Positions 1 to 8,372 of a DNA stretch of 64,000 bases are shown here, piece by piece. A model generated the notes under the pieces. It was not told the DNA's origin. It did not search any database and was given only the letters and a program-made list of their open reading frames with translations. Each line of letters opens with the position of its first letter. Position 1 is the stretch's first letter. Origin of the DNA: Xanthomonas sacchari (lineage in GTDB: Bacteria > Pseudomonadota > Gammaproteobacteria > Xanthomonadales > Xanthomonadaceae); NCBI RefSeq assembly GCF_024266585.1, contig NZ_CP100647.1, positions 2,027,001-2,091,000 on the forward strand. Direction: 5' to 3'. The position numbers were made by a program, and so were the translations under genes.

Positions 1-1255
1 CGCTGCCCAGCGTGTCGGTGCGGGCGAAGTCGGCCAGGCCCAGGTTCAGCGCGCCCGGCAACTGCGCGGCCCAGCGCAGCGCCAGCGCGCTGCCGTCCGC
101 CTCGTGCTGCAGGATCGGGCCGTAGGCGGTGTCCTCCACCTGCAGCACGGTGTCGGCGGCGCCAGAGACCCGGATCCGTTCGCGGTGCACGCTCACCGGC
201 GTGCAGCCGGGCTGCGGCGTCGCCGCGCAGGGCGTGAGCCGGTACCAGTCGGCGGTATCGGCATAGCTGTTGGTGAAGCCCCAGGCGATGTGACCGTTGC
301 TGCCGACGATCACCGCCGGCAGGCCCGGCAGCGAGAAGCCGGACACGTCCACGCGGCCGCCGGGGGCCTGCGCATTGGCATAGCGCAGGCGCACCCGGAA
401 CCACAGGCTGGGCGCGCGCAGCGCCAGGTGCATGTCGTTGGCGACGATGGCGCGGCCGTCGGCGGTGCGGCTGCCGGCGATGGCCCAGTTGTTGCTGCCG
501 GGCGCGGTAGTGGCCACCGCGTCCGCAGCGGCGCGCGCGGGCGCGTCCGCCAGGCGCCGCAGATCGACCTGGGCGGCAGCGGGCAGCGCCGCGTCGCCGC
601 GCACGCTGCCGTCCAGGGCCGCGTCCCAACTGCTGCCCTCGTGGCGCAGCAGCGCGTACAGCGGCGCCGGCAAGCGCTGCTGCAGGCGGTACAGCGCCAG
701 CTTGCGCTCGAGCTGCTGGCCCTGCAGGTCGAAGTACATCGCCTGGCCGGCCAGCGCCGAATCCACCGGCTGCCAGTCGCGCGGCGTGGCGAACAGCAGC
801 AGATACGGCCACGGCCGCACCCGCAGCGCGTGCAGGCCCTGGTTGACGCCGGCGCTGTAGGCCTGCAGCGTCGCCGCGTGCGTGCCGGCGAAGGCGGCCA
901 GCTGCGCGCTGCTGCGGGCGCGCAGGCGATGCGCACGCCGCGCCTTGTCCACGCCCAGCGCGTGCGGGCCGACCAGCTCGGACAGTTCGCCGGCGGCGGC
1001 GCGGCGCAGCAGGTCCATTTCGAAGAAGCGCTCCTGCGCATGCACGTAGCCGAGCGCGCGCATCGCATCTGCCTCGTCGGCTGCCTCGATGGTGACCACG
1101 CCCAGCGCGTCGCGCTGGATGCTCACTGGCGCCCGCAGGCCTTGCAGCGGGGCATTGCCGTCGAGCGTGGCCAGGCTGCCGCGCAGCAGCAGCCAGACGC
1201 CCAGCGCCAAGGCCACCGCCAGCAGCAGCGTGCCCAGCAGCACAGGCGTTTCCAT
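1..1255 (-). CDS. Penicillin acylase family protein, N-terminal part (runs off the window start)
   Basis: Ntn-hydrolase of the penicillin amidase family, which cleaves amide bonds of beta-lactams or N-acyl homoserine lactones; the substrate cannot be told from sequence. About 418 residues are present. An N-terminal hydrophobic segment (residues 4-24) should serve as a signal peptide or anchor. The A-chain features ALGYVHAQERFFEMDLLRR at about residues 66-84. The autocatalytic nucleophile lies in GSNNWAIAG with Ser254 (codon 494-496), followed by the conserved beta-chain stretches NDMHL and HIAWGFTN. The C-terminal part lies upstream of base 1. ATG at 1255 is the only start that gives the complete export signal. 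Family call is firm; substrate is open. Confidence 0.9.
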   Translation of the reverse strand, partial: METPVLLGTLLLAVALALGVWLLLRGSLATLDGNAPLQGLRAPVSIQRDALGVVTIEAADEADAMRALGYVHAQERFFEMDLLRRAAAGELSELVGPHALGVDKARRAHRLRARSSAQLAAFAGTHAATLQAYSAGVNQGLHALRVRPWPYLLLFATPRDWQPVDSALAGQAMYFDLQGQQLERKLALYRLQQRLPAPLYALLRHEGSSWDAALDGSVRGDAALPAAAQVDLRRLADAPARAAADAVATTAPGSNNWAIAGSRTADGRAIVANDMHLALRAPSLWFRVRLRYANAQAPGGRVDVSGFSLPGLPAVIVGSNGHIAWGFTNSYADTADWYRLTPCAATPQPGCTPVSVHRERIRVSGAADTVLQVEDTAYGPILQHEADGSALALRWAAQLPGALNLGLADFARTDTLGS

Positions 1256-1457
1256 CGACCGCGCATCGTCTCTCTCCGGTGGGTACGCTCCCGATTCTAG
1301 ACGCGACTGCGTGTCGTTCCCGTGTGGGTGCGATGCGCTGTGCGCGGGGTCACGCATCGCGCGCCTGCGACTCGGGATGTGAATGATTCCGATTGGAACG
1401 CGGCGCGGCGGCATCGGGCACTATGGCGCCCTCAGTCGACCCCACGGAGCCCGCCCC

Positions 1458-1949
1458 ATGAAGGGACACCCCGACGTTGTGCAATGCCTCAAGGAACTGT
1501 TGCGCGGCGAACTGGCCGCGCGCGACCAGTATTTCATCCACTCGCGGCGTTACGAGGACCAGGGCCTGCTGGCGCTGTACGAACGCATCAACCACGAAAT
1601 GGAAGAGGAAACCGAGCACGCCGATGCGCTGCTGCGACGCATCCTGTTCCTGGAAGGCGACCCGGACATGCGCCCGCATGCGTTCGAGCCCGGGCGCACG
1701 GTCGAGGAGATGCTGGAGAAGGATCTGAAGGTCGAGTACGAAGTGCGCGCCAATCTGGCCGCGGGCATGAAGCTGTGCGAACAGCATGGCGACTACGTCA
1801 GCCGCGACGTGCTGCTGGCGCAGTTGCGCGACACCGAGGAAGACCATGCCTGGTGGCTGGAACAGCAGCTTGGCCTGATCAAGCGCATCGGCATGGCGCT
1901 GTACCAGACCTCGAAGATCGACGGGCACGTGTCCGGCAAGGACGCCTGA
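1458..1949 (+). CDS. ftnA: Bacterial ferritin (FtnA/BfrA type) lacking the heme methionine
   Basis: A 163-residue cytoplasmic iron-storage protein of the bacterioferritin family. Ferroxidase-centre residues are in place: Glu18, Glu51, His54, Glu93, Glu127 and His130 (Escherichia coli Bfr pattern). The axial heme ligand Met52 of classical bacterioferritin is Thr here, within [11 protein letters not shown]. From memory this N-terminus resembles the Pseudomonas aeruginosa protein first called BfrA and later renamed FtnA, a non-heme ferritin of bacterioferritin sequence type. The start at 1458 gives the standard MKG N-terminus. It is transcribed away from the acylase gene and followed by a hairpin, so it is probably monocistronic. 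Confidence 0.9.
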   Translation: MKGHPDVVQCLKELLRGELAARDQYFIHSRRYEDQGLLALYERINHEMEEETEHADALLRRILFLEGDPDMRPHAFEPGRTVEEMLEKDLKVEYEVRANLAAGMKLCEQHGDYVSRDVLLAQLRDTEEDHAWWLEQQLGLIKRIGMALYQTSKIDGHVSGKDA

Positions 1950-1955
1950 TCCGCG

Positions 1956-1979
1956 CGCCTCCCGCGCAGGCGGGAGGCG
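1956..1979 (+). terminator. Hairpin terminator after ferritin gene
   Basis: Perfect 10-bp stem (CGCCTCCCGC at 1956-1965 with GCGGGAGGCG at 1970-1979) and 4-base loop, starting six bases after the ferritin stop. There is no T tract, so termination strength is uncertain. Confidence 0.6.
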
Positions 1980-2492
1980 TCATCGCTGGGCGGGGGTGTC
2001 CCCGCCACCGCGGCTGCGCATTGCCGGCCGTGGGCGACAGGGCGTACGCGCCTGTCGCCGCATTTTTCGCCTGACCGCATCGGCACGGCCGCCCTTCGCG
2101 CGCGGCGCTGCCTGTCATCGAGGCCGCCGCCTCCCGGCGGCAGCGGATGCCGAACCGTTGTTCCTTCTTCCTGACATAGCCGACCGCGTTCGGCCGCGCG
2201 CGCGTGGCGGCAGCGCTGGATGGTGCGGCTGAGGTATTGGCGCCTCTGCGGCGCGCTGCCATCGCTGCGCAGCGAGCCAATGCCGATCGCCGTGCTTGCC
2301 AGCGGCTGCTGCGATGCCGCAGAGATCGGCCGGTGCGCGCACTGCGCTGTTCGCGAAATTCCTTCGAATCCAGATGCTTGCGCGCCTGGCGAGGCACGCC
2401 ATGCGCGACATGTACGCGGCGCTTGCAAAACGGTAGCGATCGCTATACGGTAGTTTTCACTACCTGATTGCGCGATGGCGAGGGGGCATTCG
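1980..2492. other. Gap of about 510 bases without a convincing gene
   Basis: The open frames here have no family-like sequence and no good ribosome binding site. Near the right end are a 10-bp palindrome AGCGATCGCT (2435-2444) and a small hairpin GGTAG-N6-CTACC (2449-2464), placed where a promoter or operator for the DUF2147 gene would sit. Nothing else is recognisable. Confidence 0.5.
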
Positions 2493-2936
2493 ATGCAGGC
2501 GAGTCCGGGAATCAAGCGGTACGGCGCGGTGGGTGTGCTCGTCGCGGGAGCGACGCTGGTGCCGGCCACGGCATGCGCCGCACCGGCCTCGGCGCAGGGG
2601 CTGTGGCTGACCGCGGCCAAGGACGCGGTGGTGGCGTTCGCACCGTGCACGGATGCGGCCACCGCCTTGTGCGGGCGCATCGTCTGGGACAAGGACGCCG
2701 GTACCGCCAGCGATACCTGCGGCGTGCAGATCGCGCGCCTGGCGCGCGAGGACGGCGACACCTGGCGCGACGGCTGGGCCTTCGATCCGCGCAGCGGCAA
2801 GCGCTACAAGGCCACGCTGCGCGCCAGCGGCAGGTCGCTGGACCTGCGCGCCTTCGTCGGCGTGGAGGTGCTCGGCGAGACCGAACGCTTCACCCGCGTG
2901 CAGGCGCTGCCCAGCACGCCGGTCTGCGCCAAGTAG
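2493..2936 (+). CDS. DUF2147 family exported protein
   Basis: A 147-residue protein with an N-terminal export signal (about residues 1-35) followed by the DUF2147 pattern: GLWLTAAKDAVVAF at the start of the mature part, CGRIVWDKD, a DGW-FDPRSGKRYKA block and a C-terminal VGVEVLGETERFTR block. DUF2147 proteins are small periplasmic beta-sheet proteins of unknown function. ATG 2493 is preferred over the in-frame ATG at 2475 because a purine-rich GCGAGGGGG (2478-2485) sits at Shine-Dalgarno distance. Two cysteine pairs could form disulfides. It stands upstream of the porin gene but with a gap of about 100 bases, so co-transcription is uncertain. Confidence 0.8.
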   Translation: MQASPGIKRYGAVGVLVAGATLVPATACAAPASAQGLWLTAAKDAVVAFAPCTDAATALCGRIVWDKDAGTASDTCGVQIARLAREDGDTWRDGWAFDPRSGKRYKATLRASGRSLDLRAFVGVEVLGETERFTRVQALPSTPVCAK

Positions 2937-3033
2937 TCACCCGCCGCGCGCAATGCGCCGGCGCCATCGACGTGCGGGGCCGCCGCCGGCCGCCGCGCGT
3001 CCCACCTTCCTCAGCGAACCAGGGGAGATCGAG

Positions 3034-3945
3034 ATGACTGCAGTCCGCTTCATGGCGACCCTCGCGGGCGCACTGGCCCTGCACGGCGCGTGCTGCGCCC
3101 AGGCCCACGCCCAGCAGGCCGACACCGATGGCACGGTCGACTACCAGTTCCAGAACCAGCTCAAGCTGATGAGCGAGCAGCGCACGCGCGGCGTGTCCGA
3201 CTCGCTGATGCGCCCGTCGCTGAAGTGGACCACTCAGTTCGTGCACGCCAGCGGCTTCGTCGCGCTGCTGGAGGTGGCCAAGGTCAGCAAGAAGCAGTTC
3301 CTCGACGGCGACGGTCTGGGCATCACCGCCGCGGCCGGCTACCGCTTCGGCAACCCCGATGCCTGGCATGCCGGCATCGGCCTGGCCACCGAACGCTTCC
3401 CCGGCGCCAGCTTCCTGGCCCCGCACCGGATCGACCTGCAGACCGGCACGCCGGAGGACATCCGCCGCACCGACTACGACAGCAATTTCGGCGTGCTCGA
3501 ACTCGGCTACGGCGCGGTCGAGGGCCGCGTGCTGTACGTGTTCTCCAAGACCTACCGCGGTGCCGACACCGGCGGGGTGTGCGCGCAGATCCTGCAGTTC
3601 GCCGCCGACCCGAGCGCGGCGCTGCGCTGCTTCGCCCGCGGCGACCACGACTCGCGCGGCACCTTGCTGGGCGATCTGAACTACCAGACCCCGCTGCTGC
3701 CGTCGCTGCTGCCATCGACCACGCTGCGCCTGCACGCCGGCTACCAGAAACTGCGCAACTTCAGCGAGGGCAGCTTCGCCGACTACCAGATCGGCGTCAC
3801 CCACAAGCACTGGGGCCTGGACTGGAACCTGGACTGGGTCAGCACCCGGGTCAACGCGCACGAACTGTACTGGGTGCAGGACGGTGCGCGCATCCGCAAG
3901 ACCGACGGCGACACCCTGGTGGCCTCGGTCGGCTACACGTTCTGA
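3034..3945 (+). CDS. TorF-type putative outer-membrane porin
   Basis: A 303-residue protein with a cleavable signal peptide ending near AHAQQA (about residue 27). The mature part is a series of amphipathic beta-strands ending in VASVGYTF, a typical outer-membrane C-terminus with terminal Phe. The opening NQLKLMSEQRTRGVSDSLMRPSL resembles the start of TorF/Gcw_chp putative porins. Strong Shine-Dalgarno AGGGGAGA lies 7 bases upstream. The kinase gene begins three bases after its stop, so the porin is probably the outer-membrane entry or exit point of the following pathway. Family call is by resemblance only; substrate unknown. Confidence 0.7.
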   Translation: MTAVRFMATLAGALALHGACCAQAHAQQADTDGTVDYQFQNQLKLMSEQRTRGVSDSLMRPSLKWTTQFVHASGFVALLEVAKVSKKQFLDGDGLGITAAAGYRFGNPDAWHAGIGLATERFPGASFLAPHRIDLQTGTPEDIRRTDYDSNFGVLELGYGAVEGRVLYVFSKTYRGADTGGVCAQILQFAADPSAALRCFARGDHDSRGTLLGDLNYQTPLLPSLLPSTTLRLHAGYQKLRNFSEGSFADYQIGVTHKHWGLDWNLDWVSTRVNAHELYWVQDGARIRKTDGDTLVASVGYTF

Positions 3946-3948
3946 GCC

Positions 3949-5592
3949 ATGCGTAGCGAACTGCTCGATGCCGACCGTGGCGGCGACCAGCCGCTGGTGC
4001 TGGCGGTGGACCTGGGCACCTCCGGCTGCAAGTGCGCGCTGGTCACCCTGGACGGCCAGGTGATCGCCTGGGCGTTCGAGCCGGTGCCGCTGCACGTGCA
4101 CGGGGTCTGCGCCGAGCAGGATCCGCGCGACTGGTGGAACGCGCTACTGGTCACCGCCGCGGCGGTGCTGCAGGGCGGCGAGGCGCTGCGCCGGCGGGTG
4201 ACCGCGGTGTGCTGTTCGACCCAGGGCGAGTGCACCGTGTGCGTGGACCGCGACGGCCGCGCGCTGGGCAACGCGATGCTGTGGCTGGACATGCGCGGGC
4301 AGGCGGCGATCGCGCGGCGCCTGCGCGGACGCTGGCTCAACCTGCGCGGCTATGCGCCACTGAAGTTGCTGCGCTGGCTGCGCCTGAGCGGCGGTGCGCC
4401 GGCCGGCAGCGGCAAGGATTGCGCCGGCCACATCGCCTACCTGCGCGACCACGAACCGCAGCGCTACCAGCGCACGCACAAGTTCCTCAACGCGCTGGAC
4501 TATCTCAACCTGCGCCTGACCGGGCGCTTCTGCGCCACCGCCGATTCGGTGCTCACCACCTGGGTCACCGACAACCGCGACCCGATGCGGATCCGCTACG
4601 ACGACGGCTTGCTGCGCCTGCTCGGCATCGAACGCGACAAGCTGCCGGACCTGGTGGCCTCCACCGAGGTGCTGGGGCCGCTGCTGCCGCAGGTGGCGGC
4701 GCAGCTGGGTCTGTCGCCGCAGACCCGGGTGGTCGCCGGCGCCATCGACAACTCGGCGGTGGCGGTGGCCGCGGCGGTCGAGGACTACGCCGCGCATCTG
4801 TACCTGGGCACCTCGTCGTGGCTGGGCGCGCACGTGCCGCGGATGAAGACCGACGTGTTCAGCAACATCGCCGCGGTGCCGTGCGCGGTGAGCGGGCGCT
4901 ATCTGGCCACCGCGCTGCAGTCCACCGCCGGCGCCAACCTGTCGTTCCTACGCGACCGCATCCTGTTCCATCCCGACGAATTGCTGCGCGACGAAGAACG
5001 CCCGGACGTGTACGAGGTGCTCAACGTCATCGCCGCGCGGGTGCCGGCGGGCGCCAACGGCCTGCTGTACATGCCGTGGCTGTTCGGCGAGCGCACCCCG
5101 GTGGAGGACCACAGCCTGCGCGCCGGGCTGGTCAACCTGTCGCTGATGCACACCCGCGAGGACATCATCCGTGCCTTCATGGAAGGCGTGGCCTTGAACA
5201 CGCGCTGGATGATGGAGCCGTTCGCGCGCCTGCTCGGCCGCGATCCCGGCGTGATCGCCGCGGTCGGCGGCGGCGCGCAGTCGGACCTGTGGTGCCAGAT
5301 CATCGCCGATGTCAGCGGCCAGCCGATCCGGCAACTGCACAACCCGATCCAGGCCAATGCGATCGGCGCCACCTTCATCGCCGGTGTGGGCCTGGGCCGG
5401 CTGCGCTTCGCCGACCTGCCGGCGCTGCAACGTGCGCGCCGGGTGTACGAACCGTCTGCGGCCACGCGCGCGCTGTACGACGACCGCTATGCGACGTTCC
5501 GCGAGTTGCAGCGTACCCTGGCGCCGATCTACCGGCGCATGAATCCCCTTCCCGAGTGCGTGCCGGAGGTTTCCCAGCATGTTTGCGCATGA
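3949..5592 (+). CDS. FGGY-family carbohydrate kinase
   Basis: A 547-residue cytoplasmic sugar kinase of the xylulokinase/gluconokinase superfamily that transfers phosphate from ATP to a sugar or polyol. The phosphate-1 motif DLGTSGCK lies at residues 21-28. The catalytic aspartate is likely Asp267 in GAIDNSAVA. The adenosine region GGGAQSDLWCQIIADVSGQP starts near residue 440. Length fits the family. It overlaps the following aldolase gene by 14 bases, which argues for translational coupling. A kinase followed by a class II aldolase is the classic order for phosphorylation then retro-aldol cleavage, but the substrate cannot be named. Confidence 0.88.
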   Translation: MRSELLDADRGGDQPLVLAVDLGTSGCKCALVTLDGQVIAWAFEPVPLHVHGVCAEQDPRDWWNALLVTAAAVLQGGEALRRRVTAVCCSTQGECTVCVDRDGRALGNAMLWLDMRGQAAIARRLRGRWLNLRGYAPLKLLRWLRLSGGAPAGSGKDCAGHIAYLRDHEPQRYQRTHKFLNALDYLNLRLTGRFCATADSVLTTWVTDNRDPMRIRYDDGLLRLLGIERDKLPDLVASTEVLGPLLPQVAAQLGLSPQTRVVAGAIDNSAVAVAAAVEDYAAHLYLGTSSWLGAHVPRMKTDVFSNIAAVPCAVSGRYLATALQSTAGANLSFLRDRILFHPDELLRDEERPDVYEVLNVIAARVPAGANGLLYMPWLFGERTPVEDHSLRAGLVNLSLMHTREDIIRAFMEGVALNTRWMMEPFARLLGRDPGVIAAVGGGAQSDLWCQIIADVSGQPIRQLHNPIQANAIGATFIAGVGLGRLRFADLPALQRARRVYEPSAATRALYDDRYATFRELQRTLAPIYRRMNPLPECVPEVSQHVCA

Positions 5593-6220
5593 ACAACGCG
5601 CACGCGTGGTCGCGCTGTGTGTGGAGTTGTCGCGACGCGGCTATCTGGCCGGCACCGGCGGCAACGTCGCGCTGCGTCTGGATGCCGAGCGCTTCGCGGT
5701 GACGCCGTCGGCCACCGACTACCTGGCGATGCGTGCCGAGGACATCTGCGTGGTGCGCCTGGCCGACCTGCGGCAACTGGATGGCGCCGCCACGCCGTCG
5801 GTGGAGACCGGGCTGCATGCGCAGGTGCTGCGCCGCCGGCCCGACATGGCCTGCAGCATCCACACCCATCAGCCGGTGGCCAGCGCCTGCGCGCTGCTCG
5901 GTGCGGCGCTGCCGGTGGAGGACCCGGCGTTGCAGGTGGCGATCGGCCACAGCGTGCCGATGGTCGGCTACTTCCCGTCCGGCACCGGGCTGTTGGCCTG
6001 GCTGCTGGCGCGGCAACTGCGCCCATCGCGCAATGCCTATCTGATGCGCAACCACGGCGTGCTGTGCTGCGGCCGCAGCCTGGAGCAGGCGGTGGCGGCG
6101 GTCGATGCGCTGGAGCAGGTGGCGCGCGAACACCTGACACGCCGCATCCGCCGCCGCGCCCTGCACGACACCGGCCTGGCCGCGCCGTTGCGCGCCGTTC
6201 TGACTGCCCTGGAGGCCTGA
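5579..6220 (+). CDS. Class II aldolase/adducin family protein with intact zinc site
   Basis: A 213-residue protein of the fuculose-phosphate/ribulose-phosphate epimerase fold. The catalytic acid Glu76 (SVETGLHAQV), the zinc ligands His95 and His97 (SIHTHQ) and His159 (MRNHGVLCCG) are all visible. The GTGGNVALR phosphate-binding loop is near the N-terminus, and CSIHTHQPVASACALLG follows the family pattern. It should cleave or form a C-C bond in a phosphorylated sugar, acting on the product of the upstream kinase whose gene it overlaps. Compare the paralogue at 7722, which lost every one of these residues. Confidence 0.88.
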   Translation: MFAHEQRARVVALCVELSRRGYLAGTGGNVALRLDAERFAVTPSATDYLAMRAEDICVVRLADLRQLDGAATPSVETGLHAQVLRRRPDMACSIHTHQPVASACALLGAALPVEDPALQVAIGHSVPMVGYFPSGTGLLAWLLARQLRPSRNAYLMRNHGVLCCGRSLEQAVAAVDALEQVAREHLTRRIRRRALHDTGLAAPLRAVLTALEA

Positions 6221-6224
6221 GCGC

Positions 6225-7718
6225 ATGCACGCCCTTTCCGTTTCAGTTCCCCCGAGCCCGGCACCGACCATGAGCCAGACCCCCGCCATTTCGCAATGGC
6301 CCGATGTGGACCAGTTGTACGCACGCTTCCACGCGTTGGTGAACCAGCCGATGCGGCCGATCGGCGCCGCCGGCATGGCCAAGGTGATGCGCTACTTCGA
6401 CGAGCGCTGCCAGGGTTCCAGGCGCCTGGGCGAGGCGGCCAAGCAGGTGATCCCCGGCGGCGTGCAGCACAACCTGGCGTTCAACCATCCGTTCCCGCTG
6501 GCCATGCACAGCGCCGAGGGCGCGTACCTGACCGACGTGGACGGCAACCGCTACATCGACTTCCTGCAGGCCGGCGGCCCGACCCTGCTCGGGTCCAATC
6601 CGCCGGAGCTGCGCGAGCACGTGCAGGCGGTGCTGGACCAGTGCGGCCCGGTGACCGGCCTGCTGCACGAGTACGAGGTCAAGCTTGCCGAACTGGTCTG
6701 CGCCAGCATGCCGGCGGTGGAGATGCTGCGCCTGCTCGGCTCCGGCACCGAGGCGGTGATGGGCGCGGTGCGCCTGGCCCGCACCCACACCCGCAAGAAA
6801 TGGATCATCAAGATCGGCGGCGCTTACCACGGCTGGAGCGACCAGTTGGTGTACGGCATGCGCCTGCCGGGCACCGGGCGCATGGAGGCGATCGGCATCC
6901 CGCGCGGTGCCACCGCCTATACCCAGGAATGCCATCCCAACGATCTGGATGCGCTGCGCCGCAAGCTGCAGTTCAATCGCCTGCGCGGCGGTACCGCGGC
7001 GGTGCTGGTGGAGCCGCTGGGGCCGGAGAGCGGCACGCGGCCGGTGCACCACGACTACAACCGGCAGGTGCGCACGTTGTGCGACGAGTTCGGCGCGCTG
7101 CTGATCTTCGACGAAGTGGTCACCGGCTTCCGGCTCGGCCCGGGCGGTGCACAGGGCTACTTCGGGGTGATGCCGGACATCACCGTGCTCGGCAAATGCC
7201 TGGCCGGCGGCTATCCGATGGCCGGGGCGATCGGCGGCCGCCGCGAGGTGATGATGAGCCTGGTCGGCGGCATCGGCACCACCGCGCGGCGCGCCTTCGT
7301 CGGCGGCACGCTGTCGGCCAATCCGCTGTCCTGCGTGGCCGGCTACCACGCCTTGCTGGAGGCGCAGCGCAGCGATGCCGCCGGCAAGGCCGGCCGCGCC
7401 GGCGATCGCCTGCGCCAGGGGCTGGAGACGATCATCCGCCGTCTCGGCCTGCCGTACGTGGTCTACAACATGGGCTCGATCGTGCACCTGCAGACCTCCG
7501 GCGTGCTGCTGCTGGACACCGGCAACCTGTACAAGCTGTGGCGCGTGCGCAACGAGGCCAAGCAGCGCAAGCACATGATGGAGGAGATGGGCGCGGCGTA
7601 TTCCGCGCACGGGCTGATCACCCTGGCCGGCAGCCGCCTCTACACCAGCCGCGCCGATACCGATGCGGTGGTCGACGAGGCGCTGAACCGCTTCGACGAC
7701 GTGTTCAAGCTGGTGTAG
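6225..7718 (+). CDS. Class III aminotransferase, glutamate-1-semialdehyde mutase-like
   Basis: A 497-residue PLP enzyme of the glutamate-1-semialdehyde aminomutase branch. Visible are GSGTEAVMGAVRLAR (phosphate-binding), the aspartate of LIFDEVVTGFR and the Schiff-base lysine Lys324 in LGKCLAGGYPMAG. It is longer than true HemL (about 430 residues) and sits in a sugar-type operon, so it is unlikely to be the heme-pathway enzyme. It probably moves an amino group onto a carbonyl compound made by the aldolase. ATG 6225 is chosen because GGAGG ends 9 bases before it; an internal ATG at 6270 is an alternative. Confidence 0.85.
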   Translation: MHALSVSVPPSPAPTMSQTPAISQWPDVDQLYARFHALVNQPMRPIGAAGMAKVMRYFDERCQGSRRLGEAAKQVIPGGVQHNLAFNHPFPLAMHSAEGAYLTDVDGNRYIDFLQAGGPTLLGSNPPELREHVQAVLDQCGPVTGLLHEYEVKLAELVCASMPAVEMLRLLGSGTEAVMGAVRLARTHTRKKWIIKIGGAYHGWSDQLVYGMRLPGTGRMEAIGIPRGATAYTQECHPNDLDALRRKLQFNRLRGGTAAVLVEPLGPESGTRPVHHDYNRQVRTLCDEFGALLIFDEVVTGFRLGPGGAQGYFGVMPDITVLGKCLAGGYPMAGAIGGRREVMMSLVGGIGTTARRAFVGGTLSANPLSCVAGYHALLEAQRSDAAGKAGRAGDRLRQGLETIIRRLGLPYVVYNMGSIVHLQTSGVLLLDTGNLYKLWRVRNEAKQRKHMMEEMGAAYSAHGLITLAGSRLYTSRADTDAVVDEALNRFDDVFKLV

Positions 7719-7721
7719 CGC

Positions 7722-8360
7722 ATGCCCACCGTCTCGCAGATCGAAGCACTGTGGCGGCACACCCGCGAGCGGCTCGCGACCAAGCGCCTGCTCGGCGACG
7801 ACGCGGCAGCGCTTTCGCTGCGCTGCCCGGGCAGCACGGCGATGTGCTGCGGCGCGCTCGATGCGGAGCGGCCGCAGTGGCTGGACTGGCGCGACCCGGC
7901 GTTGCCGGCGTCGGCGCAGGTGCACGCGCAGGTGTACCTGCGGCGTCCCGATGTCGGCGCCAGCGCCTGGTCGGCGGGCGCGTTCGGCCATCGTCTGGCC
8001 GATGTCGGCGGCGTGCTGCCGCAGGTGTTCGACGAGCAGGCCCGGCACATCGGGCCGATGCCGGCGCCGCTGGCGGCTGCGGACCGGTTGACCAGCGGGC
8101 CGCCGCAGATCGGCAACGCCCTGCTGCTGGGCGGGCGCCCGCTGTGCCTGGGGAGCAGTGCGCAGCGGTTGGCGCTGAACCTGGAACTGTTCGAAAAATG
8201 CGCCAAGGCCTATGTGCTTGCCGCGGCCACCGGCGGGCAGGTGCGGGAACTGCCATGGTGGGTCCGGCGCATCGCCAACGGGCGCTTGCGCAAGGACCAG
8301 ACGCGGGCCGCCGCGGCGTTTGCCGCAGGCGAACTGCCGGCCGAAAGTACCGGGTATTGA
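7722..8360 (+). CDS. Degenerate class II aldolase paralogue without zinc ligands
   Basis: A 212-residue protein that I align by eye to the true aldolase of the same operon: VHAQVYLRRPDVGA matches LHAQVLRRRPDMAC, and IGNALLLGG-RPLCLG matches RNAYLMRNHGVLCCG. At the catalytic Glu there is Ser, the His-x-His pair is Trp83-x-Ala85, and the third zinc His is absent. The fold is probably kept but the usual lyase chemistry is not possible. It may be a regulatory or structural partner of the active aldolase, or carry a new activity. It starts 3 bases after the aminotransferase stop and precedes the transporter by 12 bases, so it is a full operon member. Confidence 0.7.
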   Translation: MPTVSQIEALWRHTRERLATKRLLGDDAAALSLRCPGSTAMCCGALDAERPQWLDWRDPALPASAQVHAQVYLRRPDVGASAWSAGAFGHRLADVGGVLPQVFDEQARHIGPMPAPLAAADRLTSGPPQIGNALLLGGRPLCLGSSAQRLALNLELFEKCAKAYVLAAATGGQVRELPWWVRRIANGRLRKDQTRAAAAFAAGELPAESTGY

Positions 8361-8372
8361 GGAAGCGCTGCG

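Noticed and set aside
6225-7718. Calling the aminotransferase HemL
   Set aside because: Longer than HemL and embedded in a sugar-kinase operon; it carries the fold but not the context of tetrapyrrole synthesis.
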